Origin: Eubacterium sp. 1001713B170207_170306_E7
GTDB lineage: Bacteria; Bacillota; Clostridia; Eubacteriales; Eubacteriaceae
DNA: 64,000 nt
Direction of reading: 5' to 3'
Assembly (NCBI RefSeq): GCF_015547515.1
Contig: NZ_JADMVE010000005.1
Location: forward strand, 248,001-312,000
Shown here: positions 1-8,704 of the stretch, one piece after another
Layout of the letters: the number at the start of each line of letters is the position of its first letter
Numbering within the stretch: position 1 is the first letter of the stretch
The notes under the pieces: generated by a model
Database searches by the model: none
Seen by the model: the letters and a program-made list of their open reading frames with translations, nothing else
What the model was told of the DNA's origin: nothing
Made by a program: the position numbers and the translations under genes

Positions 1-921
1 TATATTTTCTGCAAGATTCTGCTGACCATCAAAAAAGTCTCAGAATCGGACGTGCCCATTCTTTTAACCGGGGAATCCGGGGTTGGAAAGACCCTGATTG
101 CCGAGTATGTTCATAAAACCAGCCTGAGGGCCTCGAAGCCCTTCTGGGCTATCAACTGCGCGACTATTCCTGAAAATCTGCTGGAGTCCGAATTGTTCGG
201 CTACGCGCCCCACGCCTTTACCGGGGCCAGCGCCAAGGGCAAGGTAGGTCTTGTGGAGCTGGCTGACGGGGGAACCCTGTTTCTGGACGAAATCGGGGAG
301 ATGGCCCCAGGCCTTCAGGCCAAGCTGCTGGACGTTCTGGAAAACAAGCGTTTTATCCAAGTGGGCGGCAGCGAGATGAAGTATGTGGACATCCGCATTG
401 TCGCAGCCACCAACGCGAACCTGGAAAAGCTGGTGGAGGAAAAGAAGTTCCGCTCAGACTTATACTGGCGGATCAACACTATTAATATCGAAATTCCAGC
501 GCTCAGAGAGCGCCGGGAGGACATCCTGCCACTGGTCGCCTATTTTCTGAAAAAGTATAATAAAAAATATGGCAAGGACATTGATTTTTCGCCCAAGTCA
601 ATGGCGATTCTCATCGCCTACGACTGGCCGGGCAACATCCGCCAGCTGAAAAACCTCGTCGAACGGACCGTGCTCCTGTCCACCAGCGGCCCGGTTGCCC
701 CGAAGGATTTACCGGAATTTATGACAGAGGGCATGGCCATGGTGGAGGAAACCTACAAGGAAAGCTACGACTATATTCTGGAGAGTGTGGGCAAACAGCT
801 GATCCGGGAGTCCTACAAAAAATACAAAAACATGAAAAAGGTTGCCGAAGATCTGGATATCAGCCATTCCAAGGCCTTTCGTCTGGTCAGCGAGTACTGC
901 AAGGATTTGATGAAGAAATAA
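1..921 (+). CDS. Sigma-54-dependent transcriptional activator, truncated by left edge
   Basis: The frame is open from base 1, so the gene begins outside the window; an N-terminal sensor domain is presumably lost with it. What remains is an AAA+ activator domain with Walker A GESGVGKT, Walker B GTLFLDEIGE, the FRSDLYWRIN sensor region and WPGNIRQL, then a C-terminal helix-turn-helix around VAEDLDISHSKAFRLV. Such proteins use ATP to remodel RNA polymerase holding sigma-54 at -24/-12 promoters. The sigma-54 contact loop reads HAFTGA rather than GAFTGA; the essential F, T and second G are kept. It converges on the BCCT gene across a shared terminator. A perfect sigma-54 promoter lies ahead of the mttB-like gene near 7.3 kb, so it is probably the local regulator of that run (inference). 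The family call is very secure. Confidence 0.95.
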   Translation, partial: YIFCKILLTIKKVSESDVPILLTGESGVGKTLIAEYVHKTSLRASKPFWAINCATIPENLLESELFGYAPHAFTGASAKGKVGLVELADGGTLFLDEIGEMAPGLQAKLLDVLENKRFIQVGGSEMKYVDIRIVAATNANLEKLVEEKKFRSDLYWRINTINIEIPALRERREDILPLVAYFLKKYNKKYGKDIDFSPKSMAILIAYDWPGNIRQLKNLVERTVLLSTSGPVAPKDLPEFMTEGMAMVEETYKESYDYILESVGKQLIRESYKKYKNMKKVAEDLDISHSKAFRLVSEYCKDLMKK

Positions 922-947
922 AAAAGAGCCACAGTGGCTCTTTTTTT
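921..947. terminator. Bidirectional Rho-independent terminator
   Basis: A GAGCCA/TGGCTC stem (926-931 with 935-940) is flanked by A5 and T7 runs, so it can stop transcription from the sigma-54 activator on the plus strand and from the converging BCCT gene on the minus strand. Confidence 0.85.
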
Positions 948-2550
948 ATTCGCAAGAAGCATCCTTTTTTTCTTCCGCATACTTTGTAGTAAAATCCTCC
1001 GGCTTAAAATCTGGTGCCGGATCTTTTTCTTTCTCGATGATCTGTGTCCGGGTCAGGCTGCCAAAATCCTGCTTCATCCATTTATACAGAGATATGACAC
1101 AGAGGATCAGCGTTACAGAGACCGGAAGCGCAGAGATGATAATTGCTGATTTCAAAGAATCCAGCGGCGCCTTTGCAAACATCAGGCACAGGGGAATCGC
1201 CGTGATGACAATGGCCCAGAACAGTTTAAGGCTGTTGGGCGGGGCTTCATCATCCCGGATGTTTTTGATGGAAGCTGCGGACAGGGTAAAGACAGCGGAA
1301 TCCAGAGTGGTGATAAGCAGCATGGCGCCGGTGAGAAACCAGACAAGCAGAATGACTCTGCCGAAGGGCAGCGCCGCGATAACCGTTGAAATAACCTGTT
1401 CCGGACTCTGGGTCTGGAGGATTTCGACAAAGTTAAAGGAACCGGCAAGCTGCAGCTGAAGTCCATAGTTGGACAACACGCCAAAAAACAGAACCGTGCT
1501 AAGCATGCCAGCGCCGGTGATGCACAGGAGTACCTCCTTGATGGAGCGGCCTTTGGAAATCTTAGCGATAAAGATCCACATCCAGGGTGCCAGGGTAATC
1601 CACCAGGCCCAGTAAAAGACGGTCCAGTCTGCCGTAAAGCCGGTCTTGACGATGGGCTCGGTCTCAGTGATCATGGGCACAAAGTTGGCGAGCATCATGC
1701 CAAAGCTTTTGATGGTGTTTTCCAGCTGGAACTGCGGCCCGCCAAAAATAAAGACATAGGCCAGTAAAAAAAAGCACAGGTAAATGGTGGCGTCTGAACA
1801 GAATTTCATCCCCTTGTCAAGGCCTGCGTAGGAACTGGCCGTAAAGAAAATGGTGATTGCGATCACCATGACGACCTGCATGATAAAGTTGTCGGGTGTG
1901 CCGAGACTGGTGTGCAGGCTGTTGACCAGCATAGGAATCCCTGTTCCAAAGGTTAAGATAATACCTGAAACGATTCCAAAGATAAAGATGATGTTGATAA
2001 TTTTATTCCAGATTGGCCGGCCGCCTGTAATCCCCTCACAGCCGTTTGCCAGAGAGAGGCCCTCCTGTCTGCGCACATAGAAACGATAGGCCAGAGGGAT
2101 GGTGCCGATGGCGTAAATTCCCCAGGCGGGAACGCCCCAATGGAAAAAATTATAGGATACAGCCACCTGCGCGGCAGCGATGCTCTCAGGCGTAATACCC
2201 GCGGGTGGCGTGACGTAGTAATAGACCCATTCAAGTACGGCCCAGTACAAAAGCCCGGCCCCCATCGTTGCGCAGAAGATCATGGCGATCCAGCTGAAGG
2301 TTTTGTACTCCGGCTGATCCTTGCCAAGCCGGATATTTCCAAATTTGGAAAAAGCCACCGCAAAGTTAAAGACGAAGATACCAATGGTGATCACAATAAA
2401 GTAAACGCCCATTTTAGTCGTAATGAAAACCCGGATTTGATTCAGGATTTCCGTCGCTGCTGTGGGCATCCATACGATGCAGACGCAAAAGACAGCAACC
2501 AGTGCCAGCGTAATAATAATAGCCCACTTATCAATTTTATACTTTTTCAT
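946..2550 (-). CDS. BCCT-family betaine/carnitine/choline transporter (first copy)
   Basis: A 534-residue, very hydrophobic protein with about 12 membrane segments. It carries the BCCT signature DWTVFYWAWW at about residues 307-316, followed by the AKISKGRSI loop, and the glycine-rich TMGAGLLYWAV stretch in the region that forms the substrate/sodium site of BetP. The C-terminal tail after about residue 490 is soluble and charged. The ATG at 2550 is preceded by a strong AGGAGG. It is the last gene of the minus-strand run with mttB-like, MFS and another BCCT, 238 bases after the latter. Substrates of the family are quaternary ammonium compounds such as glycine betaine, carnitine, choline and butyrobetaine; the exact one cannot be read here. 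The neighbouring methyltransferase suggests uptake of a methyl-donor amine rather than osmoprotection (inference). Confidence 0.95.
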   Translation of the reverse strand: MKKYKIDKWAIIITLALVAVFCVCIVWMPTAATEILNQIRVFITTKMGVYFIVITIGIFVFNFAVAFSKFGNIRLGKDQPEYKTFSWIAMIFCATMGAGLLYWAVLEWVYYYVTPPAGITPESIAAAQVAVSYNFFHWGVPAWGIYAIGTIPLAYRFYVRRQEGLSLANGCEGITGGRPIWNKIINIIFIFGIVSGIILTFGTGIPMLVNSLHTSLGTPDNFIMQVVMVIAITIFFTASSYAGLDKGMKFCSDATIYLCFFLLAYVFIFGGPQFQLENTIKSFGMMLANFVPMITETEPIVKTGFTADWTVFYWAWWITLAPWMWIFIAKISKGRSIKEVLLCITGAGMLSTVLFFGVLSNYGLQLQLAGSFNFVEILQTQSPEQVISTVIAALPFGRVILLVWFLTGAMLLITTLDSAVFTLSAASIKNIRDDEAPPNSLKLFWAIVITAIPLCLMFAKAPLDSLKSAIIISALPVSVTLILCVISLYKWMKQDFGSLTRTQIIEKEKDPAPDFKPEDFTTKYAEEKKDASCE

Positions 2551-2679
2551 GGGTCATACCTCCTTTGTCATGCAAAGATAAGCCGGTCAGGAAAATCTTT
2601 ACTTTCGCAAGGTGGTATCATTTTACTATACTACAGGCGCTTTGTCCAACAGCGGGAAACGTTAATTTGATGTGGCGTG

Positions 2680-2721
2680 CAAAAGCCCCGGATGGTCAGG
2701 AAAAGACATCCGGGGCTTTTG
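2680..2721 (-). terminator. Perfect 15-bp inverted repeat between the two BCCT genes
   Basis: Arms 2680-2694 and 2707-2721 are perfectly complementary (core GCCCCGGATG) with a 12-base loop. It lies 67 bases downstream of the second BCCT gene on the minus strand. The U-rich tail is short, so it may terminate partially or act as an RNA-processing or stability hairpin. Confidence 0.7.
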
Positions 2722-2788
2722 AGAATTCATTGAATCCTCTGAGGGAAGGATATAACAGAAGATCGGGTTATCTTCCATTAAACGTGGG

Positions 2789-4354
2789 TTATTCTATATA
2801 TTTTTTCGGATAATCCTGGTGCAGCCATTTGAACAAAGCCCAGATCATTAAGATCAGCAGAATAGCCGCGGGAAGTCCTACTACGATGACCACGGTTTTA
2901 ATTGCCGTAATACCGCCGCCCAAACGCAGAACCGCTACGCCGAGCAGGGCAATGGTCAAGGCCCAGGTGGCACGGTTATACTTTTTAGGCTGCTGGCCAT
3001 CCAGAATGTCCTTAGAGGCAATACAGCCCATGGTAAAGGACCCGGAATCAATGCAGGTTGCCAGGAAAACAAAGAACAGCATAATCATGACAATGGAAAT
3101 GACATTGCTGAACGGCAGAGAATCAACGGTCTGGAGGACCGCTTCTGTTTGCCCTTTATCCAGATAGATGGCCGCCAGGTCCAGGGTGCCGGAGGATTGA
3201 AGCTTAACCGCATAATTTCCGAGAACCCAGAAAACTGACATGGTTCCGATGGAGCCTGCGCCGATGATCCCGAAAAGAAGCTCTCGAATGCTTCTGCCCT
3301 TGGAAACCCGGGCGATAAAGATGGACATAAATGGAATATCCACAATCCACCACACCCAGTAGAAAACGGTCCAGTCCTGGGCAAAGGTATCTCCGCCCAT
3401 GGCGTCAGTATAGGTGGCCATATGGAAAAAGTTTGTGGCGAGCGACCCGGTTTCTTCGACAATGCTTCTTAAAATATAAAGCGGGTCGGATACGAAGAAT
3501 ACAAGGAGCAGCAAAATTCCAAGAAGCCACATATTGATATCACTCAGCACTTTGATTCCCTTTGTCAGTCCCCTGTAGACACTGATAGTGAAAATTGCAG
3601 TCCAGATAGCGAGCACAGCAAATTGCAGATAGTCGTTGTTGGGCAGCCCTGTCAGGCTTGAGATTAAGGTGGTCAGTACCGGAACGCCAAAGCCAAGACT
3701 TGGCCCAAAAGTACAGAAAGTAAAGAATATTGAGGCAATGTCAATGCCCTTTCCCAGTACGCCGTTGGCATTTTTTTCGCCAATTACATCAGACAAAACA
3801 TGGGAGAGCTGAAGCCGTTTTCTTTTGCGCTTATAAAAACAGTAAGCGACCACCAGACCACTCAAGGCAAAGAACGCCCAGGCGATCGGCCCCCAATGAA
3901 AAAGGCCGTAGACAACAGACATATCAAAGGCCTGCTCAGAAAAAGGCTCATAGCCGAAAGGCGGCTTGATTAAATATTCCATCGGTTCACAGATCGCCCA
4001 CATCAGCGTTGAAGAGCCGATGGCGGAAAAGTAGATCATGAACAGCCAGCTCCAGAAACCAAATTCCGGCTTTTCGCCGTCGTTGGACAGGCGGATTTTA
4101 CCATAGCGGCTGATGCCGATAAAGATGGAGATCACAATCACGGCAAGACCGAGGGTCATAAAGAACCAGTCGAACTGCGTGACAACAAATTTTCGTGCAA
4201 TTTCAACAACATATAAAGCGGAATCCGGAAAAACAATACAGTATCCGCATACCAAAACGATGACGATGAGCGCGGTAAAATAGATGGTTTTGTCCACCTC
4301 AACATCGTAGACATCCTCAACGGGTTTTTCTTTTTTGGGTTTATCGCTTTTCAT
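2789..4354 (-). CDS. BCCT-family betaine/carnitine/choline transporter (second copy)
   Basis: A 521-residue paralogue of the neighbouring BCCT gene. The N-terminus is a charged cytoplasmic stretch rich in Lys, Glu and Asp before the first membrane segment. The signature DWTVFYWVWW sits at about residues 323-333, followed by ARVSKGRSI. The stretch equivalent to the BetP glycine-rich segment reads SAIGSSTLMWAICEP, clearly different from the first copy (TMGAGLLYW), so the two carriers probably differ in substrate or coupling ion (inference). The start is supported by AGGAGG 8 bases before the ATG. It lies 94 bases after the MFS gene and 238 before the first BCCT copy. Two divergent BCCT carriers in one unit suggest import of more than one quaternary amine, or substrate/product exchange. 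Confidence 0.95.
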   Translation of the reverse strand: MKSDKPKKEKPVEDVYDVEVDKTIYFTALIVIVLVCGYCIVFPDSALYVVEIARKFVVTQFDWFFMTLGLAVIVISIFIGISRYGKIRLSNDGEKPEFGFWSWLFMIYFSAIGSSTLMWAICEPMEYLIKPPFGYEPFSEQAFDMSVVYGLFHWGPIAWAFFALSGLVVAYCFYKRKRKRLQLSHVLSDVIGEKNANGVLGKGIDIASIFFTFCTFGPSLGFGVPVLTTLISSLTGLPNNDYLQFAVLAIWTAIFTISVYRGLTKGIKVLSDINMWLLGILLLLVFFVSDPLYILRSIVEETGSLATNFFHMATYTDAMGGDTFAQDWTVFYWVWWIVDIPFMSIFIARVSKGRSIRELLFGIIGAGSIGTMSVFWVLGNYAVKLQSSGTLDLAAIYLDKGQTEAVLQTVDSLPFSNVISIVMIMLFFVFLATCIDSGSFTMGCIASKDILDGQQPKKYNRATWALTIALLGVAVLRLGGGITAIKTVVIVVGLPAAILLILMIWALFKWLHQDYPKKYIE

Positions 4355-4392
4355 GTCTTTTCACCTCCTAGTGATATTGACATACGATAAAG

Positions 4393-4419
4393 AAAGGCCG
4401 GCCACACAGACCGGCCTTT
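4393..4419 (-). terminator. Hairpin after the MFS gene
   Basis: Nine-base arms AAAGGCCGG (4393-4401) and CCGGCCTTT (4411-4419) with a nine-base loop lie just downstream of the MFS stop on the minus strand and upstream of the BCCT ribosome binding site. There is no long U-tract, so attenuation or mRNA processing is as likely as full termination. Confidence 0.6.
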
Positions 4420-4448
4420 GCATCAAATTTTCAGAGTACATTCTGAGA

Positions 4449-5747
4449 TTATTCGGTCATTTCAGAGGAAGCGTCAACTTCCGGCGCATTTTTCTTTTTG
4501 ACATAGATGCGGACAGCCACAGAGCAGAGCACTGCGACGACTGAAGCCGCGATCAGGAAGCAGCCAAAGCTCATCTGATAGCCCTGCATACCCGGATATT
4601 GATCCAGCCAGTTACCAGTGATCACCGGAACAAACATATCGGGAATAAAAGCGATAACCGACAGGATACCAGTGGCAGCGCCGAAGATGGTGGTTGGCAC
4701 GCCGGATTCAGTAAACTGGGAAGATGCAACCCCGTATGCGCCAGTCAGGAAGAAGCCGATGGCCAGGATTAAAACAATGGCGACCATGAGCAATCCAGCC
4801 GTTGTCGGCAGGAAAATCAAAATAGCTGAACAGACAGCCGTCAAGGCCATGATCAGGATAAGGACCTTGGCCGGTGAGTTGATTTTGGTAGCAATGCTGC
4901 CGATGATCGGGGCAGAAAGCAGGGCGATACCGTAAGTACGGATCATACCGACCGTTGAGGTAATGCCCATGGAAGCGCCGAAAACATCGGTCAGGTATGG
5001 TGTAGTGTAAGCCATGGCGGCGTAGGCACAGTAAACGAAAAACATGGATGCTGTGGTCAGCCAAACACCGGGATGCTTGATGGCTTCTTTAAATTCGTTG
5101 AGATTGAGGCTTTGTCCCTCTTTAATTTCGTCATCAAATTTTGGAACAAAGAGCAGGGTGGCAATACCGAAAATAACATTTAAGATAGCACTGACAACTA
5201 ATACGACGATAAAACCAGCCGCTGAATCTGAAACGAAAGCATTGAATATCTGTTGTGAGACGAAGCCCAGGATCAGGCCGCCCACCCCATAGATACCATA
5301 GCTCAGGCCGATGTTTCTGGAGTAGGTTGCGTCATCGCTGACCAGACGGATCAGCTTATAGCGGATCCCCCAGAAAATCAGGGTACTGGTCACGCCGAGA
5401 AGGCCAAAAATAATCATGACGCTGGTGTAGGACGGAAGGGTCGCGAACCAGCAGATTACAGCAGCGGTGGTAAAGAAACCAACGGCGGCAAGGTATTTTG
5501 CCCGGATTTTATCTGCGATGATCCCCCCCGGAAGATAGCAGATGGTGGCAACCAGGCCGTAGATGCCCCCGGTAGCACCAAGCTGGGCGTTGTTGATGTT
5601 GAGGCTGGTCATCATGGTGTCATAAAACGAAAAACGGAAATAAATAATCTGGAACAGAACGGCTGAGCCAAAGCTGACCAGAAAAATGATCAGCATGGTC
5701 CGGAATTTACTTAGATTATCTTTATTGGTAACGCTGTTATTCATCAT
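4449..5747 (-). CDS. Major facilitator superfamily transporter
   Basis: A 432-residue protein with about 12 membrane segments in two six-helix halves joined by a charged loop around KFDDEIKEGQSL. A conserved MFS-type loop (GGIIADKIRAKY) follows the second helix, which fixes the superfamily. The substrate cannot be read. It lies between the mttB-like gene (101 bases upstream) and two BCCT carriers, all on the minus strand, so it may import a related amine or export the demethylated product (inference). Two ATGs are adjacent (MMNNSV); AGGAGA precedes the first at a suitable distance. The C-terminal tail is acidic and serine-rich. Confidence 0.9.
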   Translation of the reverse strand: MMNNSVTNKDNLSKFRTMLIIFLVSFGSAVLFQIIYFRFSFYDTMMTSLNINNAQLGATGGIYGLVATICYLPGGIIADKIRAKYLAAVGFFTTAAVICWFATLPSYTSVMIIFGLLGVTSTLIFWGIRYKLIRLVSDDATYSRNIGLSYGIYGVGGLILGFVSQQIFNAFVSDSAAGFIVVLVVSAILNVIFGIATLLFVPKFDDEIKEGQSLNLNEFKEAIKHPGVWLTTASMFFVYCAYAAMAYTTPYLTDVFGASMGITSTVGMIRTYGIALLSAPIIGSIATKINSPAKVLILIMALTAVCSAILIFLPTTAGLLMVAIVLILAIGFFLTGAYGVASSQFTESGVPTTIFGAATGILSVIAFIPDMFVPVITGNWLDQYPGMQGYQMSFGCFLIAASVVAVLCSVAVRIYVKKKNAPEVDASSEMTE

Positions 5748-5774
5748 AGGTCTCCTCTCTCCTTGATAAAAAAG

Positions 5775-5819
5775 TAGTGCAAAATAAGTTTGGTTTTGCC
5801 GAATCCCTATTTTGCACTA
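5775..5819 (-). terminator. 12-bp stem hairpin between mttB-like and MFS genes
   Basis: Perfect arms TAGTGCAAAATA (5775-5786) and TATTTTGCACTA (5808-5819) enclose a 21-base loop just after the mttB-like stop. There is no U-tract typical of a strong terminator. It probably protects or processes the upstream message, or terminates partially, letting the methyltransferase be made in excess over the transporters. Confidence 0.55.
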
Positions 5820-5848
5820 ATGAAATGGGTTAGTTATTGTTAAGGAAT

Positions 5849-7258
5849 TTAGAACATGAATTCTTCAGGAATCAAGTCTGCGATGATCTTTTCCTGGAAT
5901 GCTTCGAGCTTGGTTGGCAGTTCGTAGTTGGCTACGCGGTCCTGCCAGGCCTTGCGGGCAAGTTCCTGTACGGTCGGGCTGCCGGCCGCTTCCCAGTTAC
6001 CAATGGATTGACGGTTGTACAGTGGCGGCAGGAAGAAGTCTGCCTTGTACAGCTTGTTGGTACGGGCGATGTAGTTGGTTTTGTGTTCAACTTTTTCCAT
6101 CTTATCCATCATGAGTGTCTGGTCATTGATGGTGGTTCCTTTTAAGAGATGTTTAACGATGCGGGCCGTTTGTTCGTCGAGCATGTATTTTTCATAGCCT
6201 AAAGCACCATAGGAATCTAAGATACCGCCGAGCATGTATAATTGTTCGGGTTCTACCATGTAGCCGGATAAGCAGATCAGCATGGATTCAGCGCCGCTCT
6301 GGTAGTCGTCTTCTTTGGCGTCTGCGAGACAGCCGTTGGCACGGCAGGGAAGTCCGTAGAAATCTGCCAGTTCACGCATGGTACAGAAGGACTGGAAGGT
6401 TTCCGGTCCGCCGCATACGCACAGAGAGTATCTCAGGTCACATTCCAGTGAGCTCAGCTGATAGATAACCGGTGCGCCCGGCTGAACGAGCTGAGATAAT
6501 ACAAGGCCGGCCAGCAGTTCGGTGTTGTTCTGAACAGTGGTGGAAGCCAAGGTCGGTGGAGAGGTCATGCCAGCTAAGCCAACGCCGGTGATAACCAGGG
6601 CCTGTCCCATTCTGGCGTAAGTGATGATGGTGTCGCACATTTCCTTGTTCCATGCAAATGGAGCAGAGTTTGTGGCCAGAGTAATGGTCTGGCAGTGTTC
6701 ATGGTCATCATTGAAGTCCTGAACCAGCTTGATGAACTTTTCACAGCGTTCTTTGGTACCATTGTGACCGCCGATTAATTTGTCAGAATATTTTAAGTTT
6801 GCCAGAGTAGTCCATTCGGTGTGGATCTTGGTGGGGATATCGTTTGGAACGACGATGTCCGCGTCGATCAGGTGCATGATGTCGCTGTCCTGATGAATTT
6901 TAATGAAGTTGATATAATCTTCTGCGTTGGCTTTGCGGTAAACGCCATTGTCCAGAACATTGACCGGACCCAGAGAAGACTGAACCATCATTTCCTGTCC
7001 GACGCCTGTTGTGAACTTCATGCCTCTTGAGTACATGTCAAAGGTCTTTGGCACCAGGGCCACACATTTATTAACCAGATCTTCGCCGATATAGACGATC
7101 TTGCCGTCTACCTTACAGCCGGCTTTTGCCAGGATATCGCGAGCTTCTTCGTTATCAAATAAAATCCCCTTATTTGCGAGCAGATACAAGCTTTTGTCGT
7201 GAATCAGTTCGATGTCCTCTTTGCGAGTGAATAAATTGGAATAAAAGTTACGTGTCAT
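5849..7258 (-). CDS. MttB-superfamily trimethylamine/betaine:corrinoid methyltransferase, non-pyrrolysine type
   Basis: A 469-residue protein of the MttB family. Members transfer a methyl group from a quaternary or tertiary amine to a cognate corrinoid protein; in E. limosum-type acetogens relatives act on proline betaine, carnitine, butyrobetaine or glycine betaine and feed the methyl group to tetrahydrofolate. The frame has no internal TAG, so unlike archaeal MttB it does not need pyrrolysine. Recognisable family segments are LGPVNVLD near the N-terminus and the central AGMTSPPTLASTTVQNNTE stretch. GGAGGG lies 8 bases before the ATG at 7258 but only 2 before the ATG at 7264, so I start at 7258. 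No corrinoid protein gene is in the window; the partner must be encoded elsewhere. The substrate is unassigned. The gene has its own sigma-54 promoter. Confidence 0.92.
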   Translation of the reverse strand: MTRNFYSNLFTRKEDIELIHDKSLYLLANKGILFDNEEARDILAKAGCKVDGKIVYIGEDLVNKCVALVPKTFDMYSRGMKFTTGVGQEMMVQSSLGPVNVLDNGVYRKANAEDYINFIKIHQDSDIMHLIDADIVVPNDIPTKIHTEWTTLANLKYSDKLIGGHNGTKERCEKFIKLVQDFNDDHEHCQTITLATNSAPFAWNKEMCDTIITYARMGQALVITGVGLAGMTSPPTLASTTVQNNTELLAGLVLSQLVQPGAPVIYQLSSLECDLRYSLCVCGGPETFQSFCTMRELADFYGLPCRANGCLADAKEDDYQSGAESMLICLSGYMVEPEQLYMLGGILDSYGALGYEKYMLDEQTARIVKHLLKGTTINDQTLMMDKMEKVEHKTNYIARTNKLYKADFFLPPLYNRQSIGNWEAAGSPTVQELARKAWQDRVANYELPTKLEAFQEKIIADLIPEEFMF

Positions 7259-7310
7259 AATCATTACCCTCCATGATCATTATGTGTTTTTTCTTATGCC
7301 TTTATATAAC

Positions 7311-7326
7311 GCAAGTCCCGTGCCAA
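7311..7326 (-). promoter_or_regulatory. Sigma-54 (-24/-12) promoter for the mttB-like run
   Basis: On the minus strand the bases read TTGGCACGGGACTTGC. GG (7324-7323) and GC (7312-7311) are separated by exactly ten bases and match the consensus TGGCACG-N4-TTGC with no mismatch. It lies about 53 bases before the preferred ATG. The nearby sigma-54 activator gene supports function. The 230 bases further upstream are AT-rich and contain AGAATCA near 7351 and its inverse TGATTCT near 7421, possible but weak activator half-sites. Confidence 0.9.
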
Positions 7327-7548
7327 AAAATCGAAAAGGAAGGAATGGCTAGAATCAGCCGTTTTTTGTAAAAAATAATATTAAAGGATTTCAAAGATGA
7401 AATATGTTGATTTTTCTCCTTGATTCTGAATTTCTATTTTAAAATTAATGGTATTTTACGAAAAATTAGAATGGGTCACTTTTAAGCGGTACGGTTTGCC
7501 TTATATATAAATAAGGAAGAATAAAGGAAAAAAAGGTGCAGAAAGACA

Positions 7549-7585
7549 GAATAAAAAGCCGGAAAAGCCCAATGAGCTCTCCGGC
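7549..7585 (-). terminator. Terminator of the EamA transporter gene
   Basis: Minus-strand stem GCCGGA/TCCGGC (7558-7563 with 7580-7585) with an inner AGC/GCT pairing, followed on the minus strand by CTTTTTATT. It lies 43 bases after the EamA stop. Confidence 0.75.
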
Positions 7586-7627
7586 AGGGGGTAAAATTTT
7601 GAGTTTAGAAAAAATTCAAAAATGAAA

Positions 7628-8527
7628 TCAGGCCTCCGGCTCAATTTCATTTTCAGAATTACGCCGGTGTTTTTCCGGCAGAGCGGTCAGGCAAACCGAC
7701 AAAACAACCAGACCCGCGCCGAGCAGCTGCAGAACCGTAAAGGTCTCGCCGAGCACAAAAGCACTGAAGATAATCGTGACGACTGGTACAAAATTGACAA
7801 GAATGGTCACGGTAAGAATCGGAATGCTCCGGAGGGCATACATATAGGTGAGGTTGGCGGTGGCGGAAACCAGTACCGCCAGAAACAGGAAATTGATGAT
7901 GATCTCTCCGGTAAAAAGGCTGAAAACCGGCGGGAAAGCAATGGTGAGGGGCAGGGTAACCCCGGCAATACAGGCCGAAAGGTAGGCGGTAATATCCAGC
8001 CCGGTATAACGGCTGTAAAGCGGCTTGGCCTGATAATTATATAAAAGCCAGCCAAGTCCTGAAAGGATCATGGCGCCGCAGCCCCAGGGATTAATCTGAA
8101 TTTCAGAAAGCCCCACAATCATGACAACACCCACGACCGAAAAGGCCACGGCGGCAGCCTTGATCAGGGTGAACCGCTGCTTTAAGATTACCGTATCTAT
8201 GAGCATGCAGAAAATCGGGACAAGACTCAATAAAATGGAAGCCATGGAGGCACCGGTCAGATCCACGCCCACTGCCTCAAAAACATAGTAGCCAGTAAAG
8301 CCGATGAACCCCGCGATTAAAACGCGTGGAAGGTCCTTTTTTAAAAGCCGCTGCTCCGGCTCCAGCTTTCGCTTGACCAGCAGCAGAATAACGGCCGCGA
8401 TGGCAAAACGGCCAAAGATCAGAGAATATACTGAAAAAGCCTGAAGACAGATCTTTGTGCTGATAAAAGAAATGCCCCAGAAGATAAGGGTATAGGAAAT
8501 GGCCAGATAGGGTTTGATTTTTTGCAT
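7628..8527 (-). CDS. EamA/DMT-superfamily transporter
   Basis: A 299-residue protein made of two EamA-type repeats of about five membrane helices each. Typical signatures are FWGISFISTK in helix 1, GRFAIAAVILL in helix 2, and near the C-terminus NFVPVVTIIFSAFVLGE, the canonical end of the second repeat. Members export amino acids, metabolites or drugs; the substrate is not evident. A longer open frame extends to 8710, but GGAGGC lies immediately upstream of the ATG at 8527 and the extra 61 residues look unlike an EamA N-terminus, so I start at 8527. It is divergent from the rubredoxin gene and has its own terminator. The C-terminal tail after about residue 285 is charged and cytoplasmic. Confidence 0.92.
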   Translation of the reverse strand: MQKIKPYLAISYTLIFWGISFISTKICLQAFSVYSLIFGRFAIAAVILLLVKRKLEPEQRLLKKDLPRVLIAGFIGFTGYYVFEAVGVDLTGASMASILLSLVPIFCMLIDTVILKQRFTLIKAAAVAFSVVGVVMIVGLSEIQINPWGCGAMILSGLGWLLYNYQAKPLYSRYTGLDITAYLSACIAGVTLPLTIAFPPVFSLFTGEIIINFLFLAVLVSATANLTYMYALRSIPILTVTILVNFVPVVTIIFSAFVLGETFTVLQLLGAGLVVLSVCLTALPEKHRRNSENEIEPEA

Positions 8528-8593
8528 AAGCGCCTCCAATGACAGGTGTCGAAAACTATTATACCTTAAAATCCCGAAATGTTTAAGTTTCCA

Positions 8594-8622
8594 TTGAAAA
8601 ATAGAGAAAATTTCGTTATAAT
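8594..8622 (+). promoter_or_regulatory. Vegetative promoter for the rubredoxin gene
   Basis: TTGAAA (8594-8599), a 17-base spacer and a perfect TATAAT (8617-8622). The start codon follows about 80 bases downstream, leaving a leader with no obvious structure. Confidence 0.8.
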
Positions 8623-8704
8623 TGCGGTAACGGAGTTTAAAATCAAATTCTCCGGGGTATATACAAGATAAATAAATTCTGAACCTTCGAAGGAGGAGAA
8701 AAAA

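Noticed and set aside
2551-2680. Second sigma-54 promoter ahead of the first BCCT gene
   Set aside because: GG and GC-like pairs there are nine bases apart and the flanks do not match the consensus.
5849-7258. Pyrrolysine-dependent MttB
   Set aside because: The frame contains no internal TAG, so it does not use pyrrolysine.
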